Shown here: one piece after another, positions 1 to 11,500 of the stretch | How positions within the stretch are numbered: the stretch's first letter is position 1 | Layout: every line of letters starts with the position of its first letter | Source of the DNA: Scatophagus argus | Lineage: Eukaryota > Chordata > Actinopteri > Scatophagidae | Length of the DNA stretch: 64,000 nucleotides | Assembly (NCBI RefSeq): GCF_020382885.2 | Contig: NC_058498.1 | Span: forward strand, 18,505,001-18,569,000 | Direction: 5' to 3' | Translations under genes and position numbers: made by a program | The notes under the pieces: generated by a model | Database searches by the model: none | The model's input: only the letters and a program-made list of their open reading frames with translations | Told to the model about the DNA's origin: nothing

Positions 1-481
1 TGACTTACGTTTAGACAGTATCTGTGTGTGTGTGCGTGTGTGTGTGTGGTCGCTGGCTGAAAGTCTACATCCTACATTCATTGTCTCCCATGAGGTGTTC
101 ACGGTATCCAGTCCTGACTGTTAAAGGCAGCATACAGTAGATTGTTTTCGAGGCTGGGGCGTTGTCTGTTTGCTTTTCCACACGTGAAGTAACTGTGTGT
201 GCCGTGACTCCAGGGTCAGTGCGGGTTACTGACCAGGGTACACAGTCTAACTCGGATCTCTCCGCCCACTGCCGAGTTACACGCAGCACAACAAACTGTT
301 TCCTTATTCACATCTCAACAGGTAAGAAAATGTACGGGCAGAAACTCGACCGTAACATCTGAGTGCATCAGCTTTAGAGGGAAAAAGTCCCATTAGACCG
401 ATAAGTGCTGTAGTCAACGCTGTGGTTTGGTCGCGTTAGCAAGTTCGGTTGGTTTAGCGCACAAGCTATTAACTGGTCTTG

Positions 482-527
<46 letters not shown>

Positions 528-810
528 CCAGCATGTTTGTACGTGTGGCACAGATCCAACATTAGGAGAAGTGTCCACACCACTAGCAAAAACAAAACTA
601 GCGAGCGGACTACTATCGTTTCTGTGCTTTTATATTTTCTGTTCTTTCCCCCTGCCTGAATTTCATCTTATTTGTAGATAAATCATGTCAGACAGACTAG
701 ATATTCTAATCTGCGTGTGTAATGGCGCACTTTGACAACATCCTCTTGCGTGCAGCTCCATGGACGCCTCTTCTTTGAGTAAACCGTGTCTCCCCTCACA
801 GTGCTGAAAT
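1..810 (+). promoter_or_regulatory. 5' region and probable non-coding exon of the FMO gene
   Basis: No coding exon is seen here. A strong splice donor (CAG|GTAAGA) follows position 321 and a pyrimidine-rich acceptor ends at 801, nine bases before the FMO start codon. A 5' untranslated exon ending at 321 spliced to 802 is therefore likely. A (TG)n microsatellite lies inside this inferred intron. The transcription start cannot be placed from sequence alone. Confidence 0.5.
485..526. repeat. (TG)n microsatellite
   Basis: About 20 uninterrupted TG dinucleotides. Open reading frames reading through it as Cys-Val or Thr-His repeats are artefacts. Confidence 0.95.
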
Positions 811-3800
811 ATGACTCGTCGTGTGGCAGTGATCGGAGGAGGTAGTTCAGGTCTGGCCTGTATCAAGTGCTGTCTGGATGAGGGGCTGGAGCCTGTCTGC
901 TTTGAAAGCAGCGAGGACATTGGTGGTCTGTGGAGGTTTAAGGTGGTTTCACACTCTGCAAAGGCTGGACCTTATTTTAATTACCCAACATATTTGTTAA
1001 GTGAGGATGAATTATTCTCAATCTCTGTCTGTTATTGCAGGAGAATCCAGAGCCAGACAGGGCCAGCATCTACCACTCTGTCATCATCAACACCTCCAAG
1101 GAGATGATGTGTTTCAGTGATTTTCCCATTCCTGCACACTTCCCCAACTTCATGCACAACTCCCTCATCATGGACTACTTTCGCATGTATGCCGGCAACT
1201 TCAAGCTTATCAAGCACATGCGCTTCAATGTAAGGATACTTCACTGACTTCATGTCTGGAATTAAACTTCTCTCTATGTGAAAAGATTTAACATTTTCAC
1301 CTTGGTTTCAAGCGTGAAATGTTTCAACTGTTTACTTCAACAGTTGGTGGAAATAGATTCTGCTTACTCAGCTTTTGTACTGTAATCAGCAATTTGTTAT
1401 CTGTTTCTGTCTGTTGTTTAGACCAAAGTCTTACAGGTGAAGCAGAGATCAGATTTTTCTCATTCAGGCCAGTGGGATGTTGAGACAGAGAACAAGGATG
1501 GCAAAAAGGAGAAACACATTTTTGATGCTGTGATGATCTGTATTGGACATCACTGCTTCCCCAACATGCCACTACATGACTTCCCAGGTACCACTGGTTG
1601 TAAATATCCAGAATCAACCTCTGACCCAGTAATAACAAGCCTGAGTTGCCAACTTTATACAGTGTTGTTACGTAATGTTTAGTCAGCAGAAAGCAGCACT
1701 ACCCAAAGTGAATAATGGTGTCATTATAATGTCCTCAGCCTTGACTTAAATTATATTTTCAGAACTGTATATTATATATTCAAAACTGAAATTTCTACTT
1801 CATAATACAAATCAGAAGTTAATAAAGTAAAAATAGAACTTTCGCCCAGCAGTCACAAGTTTTTGTTTTGTTTTTTTTGCAGGCATTGAGACTTTCAAGG
1901 GGAAGTATTTCCACAGCCGGGACTACAAGACTCCTGAGGAGTGGAGGAATAAAAAGGTTGTAGTGATTGGAATAGGAAACTCTGGAGGAGACATAGCAGT
2001 GGAACTGAGCAGAGTTACCAAGCAGGTTTGGATGAGACAGTTGGACTTTTTTACAATGCATGAAACTAAATTAATGGTCTGTCAATATACTTAAATATAT
2101 AATATCTACACACACACAATATTAAAACATAAAATTAAGCATGGCCTGAGGGGCAATAGCTACATTTCAGTGTTTTGTGTCTCTTTTTTAAAATCATCTT
2201 TTTATTAATATAATCATTTAATTACATTATTAATATATATTTGGCTCACATCCTCCTGTTCTGCACCTAATAAAATGCATCACTTTGCACGTACAGTTTT
2301 GATACAATATTTTTATACTTTGCCCATCTCTACATCCCTTGTTGAAAAGTATCTAAAGGTTATAAAGGAAAGATGTTCAGGTGTTATATATCTACACACA
2401 CACACACACAAACACACATTATGCTGTTATTTATACATGATAATAGCCAAAGTGACTGATGGCCATGTCTTCTCTTCCCAGCTTTACCTGAGCACTCGAA
2501 GGGGAGCCTGGATTCTGAACAGAGTCGGGGACAATGGGTTGCCCCTTGATTTGTTTTTTAACAGGATGTTGAATTTTCTGCTGGGTATCCTACCCTTTGG
2601 TGTTTTCTGTGGTCTGGGAGAGCGGCAACTTAACAAAAGATTTGACCACACTCTGTACAATCTGAAGCCAAAACATAGGTACTCTATTTGTATCTTTTAT
2701 TTTACAGTTACAGCTATGGCACAGCTTGAACCAAAAGGGATTTTAACTAGAATGTGCTTTGACCCAGCTAGTGGCAGACTCTCTGTCTCTGTTTGCCCAG
2801 CACTTCAGTCCAGATGAAGATAGCTCAACTTTTATTAAGAATAGTTGTGACATTTGCTGCAGATATTCATGGTTCCCACACAATGAATCTGAACAACCAT
2901 GCTGCCCCCTTGACATTTTCTGGGGCTACCATCAAGACAGGAATTTGTTTCTTACTTAAGCAGACGTTTTCAACTTGAGAGGTTGAAGAGGAGGCGTGGA
3001 AGGAGAGAGGTGAGGCTGTGTGAGGTGAAAGCAACAAAGGGTGTCAGTTATTGTAGTTTGTCCAACTATTCGACAACAGGCCACAGTTGAGGCAGCTGCA
3101 GTGGCTGTGACACACAGCTCATCAAGGCAGTTAAGTTGTTTAAAAAAACCTTAGGTCCACTTTCCATGATCTGCATCACACCGCTGCATCCTCCTCTCAG
3201 AGTTATAACTCAACTCAAAATTCAACTCACGCTGACGTGACGTTGAAGTTTTTCACAGTATTAGAGTAATCCAGTCACAGCTGTCTACACATTCATGACT
3301 ACACTGCAAATGGGAACTGCTAATTGCTAATTCAGCATATTTCCAATGATGCCAGTTTGCCATAATGTAAACAAATAACCTAGAGAGCAAAACAGCCCTC
3401 AAGTTCCAAAACGTAGAGTACGATTACCCCCTCAAATCCATCTCTGTTAACTTTTCGTGTTTTATCAATATGAAGGTGTAATTTGTCTCAACTGAGACTG
3501 GAGAGAGAACACAGTGTCAAATTTTGAAAAGCCCTGTTTTAAACAATTTTCAGTTTTCATTAAATTTATTACCCACATTCATGCTCACCAAATGATGAGC
3601 ATGATGATCAGTGAGCTTTTGTCCAGCAGTGCCCTCAAACCAAAACGTTAACATAAAGTAAATCATACAGTATGACTGTCGTGAAATATGCTGACATTTC
3701 AAGGTAAATTTTGACTAATTTTAAGGAACTTTTAATGATTTCCTCCTAGCATAACCCTTAGGGCAAACATTATTGCCTCACTGTTTGTGAAGCCATATAG

Positions 3801-5039
3801 CAACGTTATCAGCTTGTTCAACATTTTGTCTTGTTCCAATCGAAATGCTTTCAAACTGCAGTAAAAACTAAAGATTGTTTTCATAATGTCAGGTTGTTCA
3901 GCCAGCATCCCACAGTGAATGATGACCTTCCCAATCGCATCCTATCTGGGACAATTCAGGTGAAGCCCAACATCCGCAGATTTCAGGGGTCCAGTGTGGA
4001 GTTTGATGATGGAAGTGTAGTGGAGGATGTTGACCTGGTGGTATGTTATTTTTGGATACACACTCATTTTCATAGACCACAGTGTTGTTGGCCAGTCATG
4101 TGTCACTAAGATGAGTCCCTGTCCTGCAGGTGTTTGCCACAGGTTACAGGTTCTCCTTTCCGTTCCTGGCCTCACAAGTGGTCTCAGTGTCTGAGAACAA
4201 AGCATCTCTGTACAAGTATGTGTTTCCTCCTGAGCTGGACCGCCCCACTCTGGCTATCATTGGTCTAGTGCAACCACTGGGAGCCATTATGCCCATTTCT
4301 GAGATGCAGGCCAGATGGGCCACACGTGTCTTTAAAGGTAATACAGACTCTGTAAAACAAAAATATGCAAATTTTGTGACAACCTTTTGTTTTTAAGAGT
4401 GCAAACCACTGCGTCACATTCTTTCCTCTGAAACAGGCTGCATCAAGCTTCCTTCAGTGGCTTCTATGCTAAAAGATATCCAGTGCAAGCAGCAGGCAAT
4501 GGCTGGAAGGTACAGCACTGGATTTACTCAACTTCGCAATTATCTGTATATATCTTATTTCTAACATCTGAAAAGTAAGAATTCTTGTTATTCACAACAT
4601 CTTCAACTCACGTCACTTTTTCAGGTATGTCACCAGTCAGAGACACACCATTCAAGTTGACTACGTCGACTACATGGATGAGATTGCAGAGCTAGTAGGG
4701 GTTCGAGCCAGCTGCCTGAGGCTGCTGCTGACTGACCCCAAACTGTGGCTGAATGTGTTGTTTGGTCCCTGCACGCCATACCAGTATCGTCTCAGAGGGC
4801 CAGGGAAGTGGGCTGGGGCCCGTCAGGCCATCCTCACTCAGTGGGAGAGAGTAGCTCAACCCATGCAGACAAGACCCTGTGATGAGCCCAAACGAAAGAC
4901 GTCGATAATGTGGCCTCTGATTCTGTCAGCTGCTGCTCTTGGTTTGGCTGCCTACATTAACTGGAACAATCTTCCCGCTTTCCTACAAGATCCCACTGCA
5001 CTGGTGGACAAGATTAAACCGTACCTGCCTGCACAGTGA
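811..5039 (+). CDS. fmo5: Flavin-containing monooxygenase, FMO5-like (9 coding exons)
   Basis: Exons: 811-942, 1041-1229, 1422-1587, 1883-2025, 2482-2678, 3893-4040, 4130-4337, 4437-4509, 4625-5039. Phases join cleanly into 556 residues, the usual FMO length, and exon sizes of 189, 143 and 73 bp are typical of the family. FMOs use FAD, NADPH and O2 to oxygenate nitrogen, sulfur or carbonyl groups at the ER membrane; FMO5 mainly performs Baeyer-Villiger oxidation. Visible motifs are the FAD-binding GGGSSG (residues 9-14), the FMO signature FxGxxxHxxxY (167-177), the NADPH-binding GIGNSG (192-197), FATGY (327-331) and a C-terminal hydrophobic anchor (about 513-532). Stretches such as [11 protein letters not shown] and [14 protein letters not shown] resemble FMO5 more than FMO1-4. 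The start is the first ATG after the acceptor at 801 and sits just before the dinucleotide-binding strand. The FMO family call is near certain; the FMO5 assignment is from remembered similarity. Confidence 0.93.
2130..2385 (+). repeat. FMO intron 4 segment, duplicated at 5200-5460
   Basis: This AT-rich stretch in the intron between the fourth and fifth coding exons closely matches 5200-5460 in the same orientation, including shared runs such as AAAATGCATCACTTTGCACG. It is either an interspersed repeat or one half of a local duplication of the FMO gene. Confidence 0.75.
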
Positions 5040-5360
5040 TGTGGCAGTCATACTTGCTCATTTAACACATTTATCACAGAGTGCTGTACAATTAGTACTT
5101 TGTATGTGGTAATTTGCATTGAAAGTGGAACAGACCACAAAAATGTATTGATCACACTTTTTAAATATTTATATTTTGGTTTTCTTTGCAATACTAGAAC
5201 ATGAAATTAAGCATGGCCCAACGGCAATAATGCTACATTTTAGTGTTTTGTGTCTCTTTTTTAAGTCATCTTTGTATTAATATAATCATTTAATTATGTT
5301 ATTAATATATAATTAGCTCACATCCTCCTGTGCTGTACCACTGCACCTAATAAAATGCAT
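5040..5360 (+). terminator. FMO 3' UTR with candidate poly(A) signal
   Basis: Non-coding sequence follows the stop codon. An AATAAA at 5349-5354 is the first clear polyadenylation hexamer, but it lies inside the duplicated intron-like segment, so the true cleavage site is uncertain. Confidence 0.45.
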
Positions 5361-5460
5361 CACTTTGCACGTACAGTTTTGCTACAGTATTTTTTTGCTT
5401 TACCAATCTCTACACCCCTTGCTGAAGAGTATCTAAAGGTTATAAAGGAAAGATGTTCAC
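5200..5460 (+). repeat. Second copy of the FMO intron 4 segment
   Basis: Collinear copy of 2130-2385 with scattered substitutions and small indels. Weaker similarity seems to continue past it (TATACATGA context) until a LINE tail interrupts at about 5475. With the FMO exon relic at 6400-6565 it suggests a decayed tandem copy of the FMO gene. Confidence 0.7.
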
Positions 5461-5474
5461 ATGCAACCTATACA

Positions 5475-5765
5475 TGAGAATCAGAATCAGAATTGTCTTT
5501 ATTGCCATGTGAAGTGAAGAGGTTTCACATTACTGGGAATTTGTCTTGGTGATCGGTGCATACATAAAACGTAAGAACGAGTAACATATAATAATAGAAT
5601 AAAATAAAATAGAATAAGGTAAAGCAAAATAAAATAAGTAAAATAAATATGGTTCTGGAGGTAGTACAAAAGTGAGGTAGTACAGAGTGGAAGTAGTGCA
5701 GTTAGGCAAGATAAACAGTATAAATGGTCAGCAGGTGGATCATGACATGAGCATATACAGTACAT
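5475..5765 (-). mobile_element. LINE 3' tail fragment, minus orientation
   Basis: Begins with an AGAATC-type tandem and the complement of a CAATAAAGACAATTCTGATTC tail, then an AATAA/AAATA-rich stretch and text on scoring of base counts typical of teleost non-LTR elements. The reverse complement recurs at about 36475-36690. No reverse-transcriptase coding part is visible. Confidence 0.6.
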
Positions 5766-6399
5766 ATCATAATACCATTTTGGTTGCCAGGTTTAGCAGA
5801 GATTGTCATAGGGAACGAGCTTGGGTGAGGTCAGTGTTCTAAGTTAGGCAAGTTTTTGTAAGTACATGGCTCTCTTTAATTACCACCAAGATCCACCAAT
5901 AAGAAAAGCCCAAGTATTCACCTCAGGGGACCTGTGGGTGTGCAATAAGTTTAAAATACATTTGATTGATTTGCTTTATAATGGATATTTCTGTCACCTG
6001 GTCATTCAGTTATTCCATTAAATCTTCAGACTGGAGATTTCTGACTTTTCACAGATGATAAGTTCCTTGTTATGGGAGTTATCCCAAAGGGTTGTTATCC
6101 ATGAGTTTGACAGAAATGTGATCTTAACTACTGTTTACAGTCAAGAACATATTTTTCACAGACAAGCTGTACCACATGCATGCCTACAAGAGTTACACAT
6201 TTATCCTACATAAGCTATACAGTGTTTCACTTTGTCGATGTCTTAAAAAATAATTGCTGCACAATAAAACGGCAATGACTAAAATGTAGAAGTTTTATCA
6301 TTGTCTATTTTGCATCTAAATGGAACAACATGTTCAGCTTGAATCTCAATCAAGAGTCCAAGACAGTTTTTGACTATGACGTGAGATTTCAGAGCAGGT

Positions 6400-6565
6400 G
6401 GGGGTTCACTGATCTCTGGCTCACCCTGAATATGACGTTTGGTTCCTGCTTGTGTGCTGCCATTATCGTCTCAAAGGGCCAGGAAAGTGCGCTGGGGCCT
6501 GTCAGGCTATCAATGGGAAAGAGTGACTCGACCCATGCAGGCCAGACCTTGTGGTGAGCCCAAAA
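6400..6565 (+). pseudogene. FMO last-exon relic
   Basis: The sequence matches part of the intact FMO last exon (about 4735-4900): a GGTTCCTGC..CCATTATCGTCTCA core, then GGGCCAGG.AAGTG..CTGGGGCC, then a CCCATGCAG..AGACC block. Indels shift the frame and stop codons interrupt it; only the segment resembling QWERV..PMQ.RPC.EPK stays readable. No other FMO exon was found nearby. It is a broken remnant of an FMO duplicate. Confidence 0.8.
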
Positions 6566-8160
6566 TATGTAGTAACTACAGCTTCTGTACACACAATATT
6601 TCCCTAAATGCCCAAGCAATAGCAAAGTGCAGCACACTTCTGCAAATGTTCTGTGCTGCTGGTAGTTTTTCCTCATTCTCAAAGTTGGGTAATGTTGGTC
6701 AATGATGCCATCTAATGGCAGCTTCAAAATCAAGCTGATGTTTGATCTGATAAAACTTTTACAGTGCTTTGTGTCTCACTGCATTACAGTGGGATCACAT
6801 GGTTAAGAATTTCCCTCTGGGATCTCTTTGAATCTCTTGACATCAGAGAGAGCAGCTGAGACTATTTTCTTTTTCAAGATGACATGGTGCAGTTGTGTGG
6901 TATGATAAATCGGAATAATTAAGAAATTCATTTGAAAATATCAGTGTATATCCAGTAAAAACTGTTTTACTGTGTTTCACGCTTGATTAGTTTTGTTATT
7001 CAATCCATTTGTGTCCATTGATTGTAATGTAAATCATTAACTGCTGTGTTTTGAAGAAGAAAGTCATGTTTTAAAATTTATACATGTATATATTTACACA
7101 CACATAGTATTGTAGTGTATAGTATTGTCTGCATGAACCCATTTAGTCCGATTAGTTAGATAGATAGATATATAGACAGATAGATAGATAGATCAAAAAA
7201 TATCAACAAAAAAACTCTGACATTATTTAATTTTAAGCTAGACTTTGAATCGACTTCAAACTGACCGCCTCTCTAGAGCCACCGGTAGACACCGGAAGAA
7301 GAATCGTCCACGCGTGACTCGTTAACATTTGGGTTGCCAGGTTTGGATGCGAATGATGTGAATGTTATTTGAGGAATGTCAAAGATTTTTGTTTCATCAA
7401 TCGTGTTTGTGTGCTTGCAAACTTAGCAAACGTAGCAGTCTGCTTTGTAGACATATCAAGTAATACTACAGGTTCCAATCACAAAATTTGTTAAAATTTG
7501 AACTCTAAGCAGTGGCTACATCTGATTTTAACAGGACAACTAGCTTCATTTATGACAATCTCATTTAACCTAATTTTGGGAATAGGTTCCTCCTACTATA
7601 ATCTAAATAATAAATAATACAGGTAACTTTGCCAATACAACTCCAGCCAACATCATAGTAGGCTATTTTTCGAACAACATAATATAAAATAATCCATCAA
7701 AATAATCCAATATCTGTAAGGGTATTCACTTGTTGTTCACTTGTCTTCAAACCACAAAGTGACTGTGGCTTTATTTGAGGTTTGTTTACCGTGAGATTTA
7801 ATAGCTTGGCGTTATTACTACTGAATATGGCTGCTGTGATTAGGCCTATTATGCATTACTTTTTTCCCCTATCCATTGTTAAATCTAAGTGATCAACAAC
7901 AAAAATAATTACATAAATACATTAAAAGGACTACTTCCCCTTTTTGGTTTTATGCTATTAAATATATGCTCGCTTACGTACCACTACCACAAGGCTATTT
8001 CAAGGCCTTTCAAGGCCATTCATATCAACAGGTAAAAAGTAAAATCTATTACTTTTTTGCAAAGACAGCTGGATCTAGGTGGCTGATCCCTATCTGAATG
8101 AGGTGGTGACAAATGTGGGACTGAGCACCTGCACAGGCTGTTGGGGTTTGAGAGGGGGAT
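6566..8160. other. Intergenic DNA between FMO relic and PRRC2C promoter
   Basis: AT-rich sequence with a short GATA-type tandem at about 7155-7195. I see no coding exon, RNA gene or recognisable transposon. Confidence 0.6.
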
Positions 8161-8189
8161 GAGAGAGAATAAATCTGGCAACTACAGTC

Positions 8190-8589
8190 TGCCATCTTTG
8201 ATTGTGCGACAGGCCGCGGCGCGAGCGGGCCCTCACTCAACTAGAAAAACGGTCTGGCACGAGATAACGGGTGGGGAAAGACACAGAACCACGGGACGAC
8301 CGCATACCGGTTCCCGCAGGAACGGCCCAGCAGACAAGAATATAGGCTACTGCCGGCTTTAAACGGCACAGAAGACATAACACAGTAGCCGTGCATGTGG
8401 AGAGCGGTTTGTTGGCAGCCAACGAGCAGAGTAGCTATCCAACGTTAGCCGAACTGGGTTAGCAGGCTAGCCAGCTTTTGTAATCCGCCGGCCAGACACT
8501 TAGTCGTTCACCACAAACCAGGCCGAAACAGGATTTGAAGTCGGGCCGCACAACAGCCGAAAGGACAAAGAAGGCACCGGCGGTGGCAG
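8190..8589 (+). promoter_or_regulatory. prrc2c: GC-rich promoter and non-coding first exon of PRRC2C
   Basis: Local CpG density rises sharply against AT-rich flanks, as in a housekeeping CpG-island promoter. A good donor (CAG|GTGAGC) follows position 8589. The next exon in this orientation is 13596-13765, which carries the PRRC2C start codon, so an untranslated first exon ending at 8589 is inferred. The transcription start is not defined. Confidence 0.65.
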
Positions 8590-11500
8590 GTGAGCCTATA
8601 TGACGTGCAAGTTGAAAATTTGAAGCTCTGCCCAGTGGCTGAGGTGTTGGTGTTCACACAGCGCTAGCTGGTTAGCATGCACTGGGCACTGGAGGGCTGA
8701 AAGTGGATGTGATGGCGACTAGAAACGAAACTATGCTAAACGATGCAAACTGGCGGCCTGCTTGCTAATAGCACCACATTACGTATTACACGCCAAAATT
8801 TGTGTTGGTGGCAAGATAATAGTGTTAGCGTTTTTGTGTCCAACTTTTGCATTATTTAAGCGACATTTGAGTACAGTCTGGTTGAGTTCCGGGCGAAGAG
8901 GGCCTCTACTCCCTGCCGGTATGTGCCACCCAGCCCACCAATAGTTTGATTTATGGAGAATGATGGCCTGCAGACTCATCACTGGCAGTGATTTACAAAA
9001 ATAATACAACATATAATTTCAGTTGTCACCTTATCTGAATTGGACTAACCTAACGGTGATGTATTATGATTAATTCTTGTCATCCATTGGGTTAAGGCTG
9101 TGCAGATTCGCACATAGGTTTCCTTTTCAGTCATAATGTCTTGCAGATCTAACAGTGGTCATAAAGGAGACCATTTTGCATAACATAGTATTTTTTTTCT
9201 TTCAATGCATCCATGACTAGAAGTGGGTTTGCATCTTACTAGTTTTAGGGAGGCTATTCAGACATGTATTGATTAGAGTAGTCCTTATTGATTGACCAGT
9301 CAAGATATGGCCTGATCAGAGATCTACTGCTGATGAGAAAAATATCCATTAGAAGGCTGATGCACAGATTTAAAGAAAAAAAAAGCTGATGATTTTCTGT
9401 ATTGTGATTTTGTCTACTAAAAATTGACTTTGACACAGATGAATGTCAAACAATATGTATACACACATTATACATCACACTGGCAAATCCCCCCGAAGTG
9501 TTCCCATGTTTACATTTCACTCAAACTGGAATTTACAGTAACAAATGTTTCTTTGGTGCATCACATTTAAGCACTTTTGCACTGAATAAAACAGACACCG
9601 TTCAGTTTTTTGTGCTTGATGAAATTACCATCAACTTCCAAGGGAGCCTATCTCAGTGGTATTAATGGCCTGATGTTGGAGAACCACAGTAATTTCAAGT
9701 GGCTTCCAATTCTCATCTTTTTCCATGCTGTTTGCATGCTGTTTGTTCACTGGGCCAAAAATGGTAAGCAGTGGTACAGCTGCAGACACCAAACCAACAT
9801 CGAAGATCTAGCCACGACAAAGGTCGACTGTTTCCTCAAATCAGCTAAGTCTAGGTCAAAGAGTTGCTCTTGAGCTCATCACAAAGACTGTAGCTGACAA
9901 CATATGAGCACATTCGCTTTATGCTTGTGTGAGAGGAAATAACTCTAGTACCAGCAGGTGGCAGTAGTTTGTTTTCATCATTCAAAAAGAGGAATGGGAT
10001 GAAGGAAACAATTCAAGGAAACAATTCTAGGATGAAGACCTAGAATTGTAGAAAAAACTGTTGGTAATATAAGGCAGTGTTTGCCTGCCATTTTCACATC
10101 ACTCTTGCTCACCGCTTATATGCTTTCAGTTGGTCTTCTGTTGCTTCACCTTGTCACTGTGTTGTATTGAAATGATCCATGTAAAATGAGAAGAACCCTC
10201 TGTGTGAGCCCTCTTCATGTTAGTTGTTTGCTTGCTGTCCTCACTTACATTTCTCCTCTTGTGCACTGATTTGTTTGGCTGAACAGCCAATCAGTAATTC
10301 CTCTTGCCAGTGGACTCTGTTGCTGATTCAGTATACAAAGTGCTAATGGTGCAAGGCACACCATGAGAACTAGGGCCACAGATGCTCACTGATGGCTGAC
10401 CATCAGCCTGGTTTTTCAGGGCCCCCTAGAAGCCCCTTGGAGTGAGCATGATTGATATGAAAATTAGTTATTACAAAATGCTTCATGTGCTAATCACTTC
10501 AAGTAGTCGACACTTTGCATTTTCTGTGATGACATGCTGATTATTTATTATTATTTTCCCTTGAAAGTGAGGTCTCTTAATTTCATTGATGTCAACATAG
10601 ATTTCACAGCATAGCTCTATTGGGGAAGATTTTGTCCACAGACCACGGCATACACTGCAAATTTCGATCTAGCCTATTGATGTAACTTTGGCTAAGAAAA
10701 CCAGCATAATATGTTTGTCATTACTATTTTAGAGATTCTGGGAAAGAGTTGGTCACTGGAGACAGCATTGAAATACAAACCATTGGGAACAGTCAAATAC
10801 AAGCCTGTTCTTTCAGCACCCATCAATAGACCATCCACTTCTTATTCTGTGACTTCACTGTTGTGTTAGAAAGGTCAGTACCATGACCCCACTGTGAACA
10901 ACAGAACAGGTAAGTCATCTGAGCCGACCCACAGGTTGAACCTGAAAGTAGATATATGCTGCAGAGGAGTCATAATTTTCTTCTGAGGCACAGAATTTTT
11001 ATGTTTTTGCTTTTAATTTAAATCTCCATTATAACTGTTCTGATGCTGTTGGACACTTAAGTGTGTGTGTATAAGCAATAGCCATTCCACTGTTTAAGTG
11101 AACAGTACAATGCAGTGAACTGTAAGGCAGAATGCTTGATTTCTTAGCACTTAATGTCTTACCTGACAAGAAAGTAAATTTACTGGCCACGTGGTTTAGT
11201 GGATGGAAAACGACTGCCAACATCTGTGAGGAACTTTAACACACAAATAAACAAGTTATTGTCTAGCAAAACAGAGATATTTTTAGGTATGTAATTATTC
11301 TGATAATTCTAGTTTGTAAAATGTACTACCAGTGCTGATTAAACAGTGGACCTCCACCTTGATAGTGCAGGGGTGTGGGGGCATGCTGGAGGTCAGGCTG
11401 AGCTGATTGAGGCTGGAGAGTAGGGATGCCATTGTATGTTTGGGGACATATCTTACTTGGGCCTTTTAATGTCTTAATATAGTCATTTTAAAATGCTTTG

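Noticed and set aside
374-681. Open frames through (TG)n/(CA)n tracts here and at 33.2-34.9 kb
   Set aside because: Dinucleotide repeats stay open in several frames; they are low complexity and not coding.
9610-9873. Open frame in PRRC2C intron 1 with a hydrophobic stretch
   Set aside because: Isolated, no homology recognised and no splice sites; likely chance.
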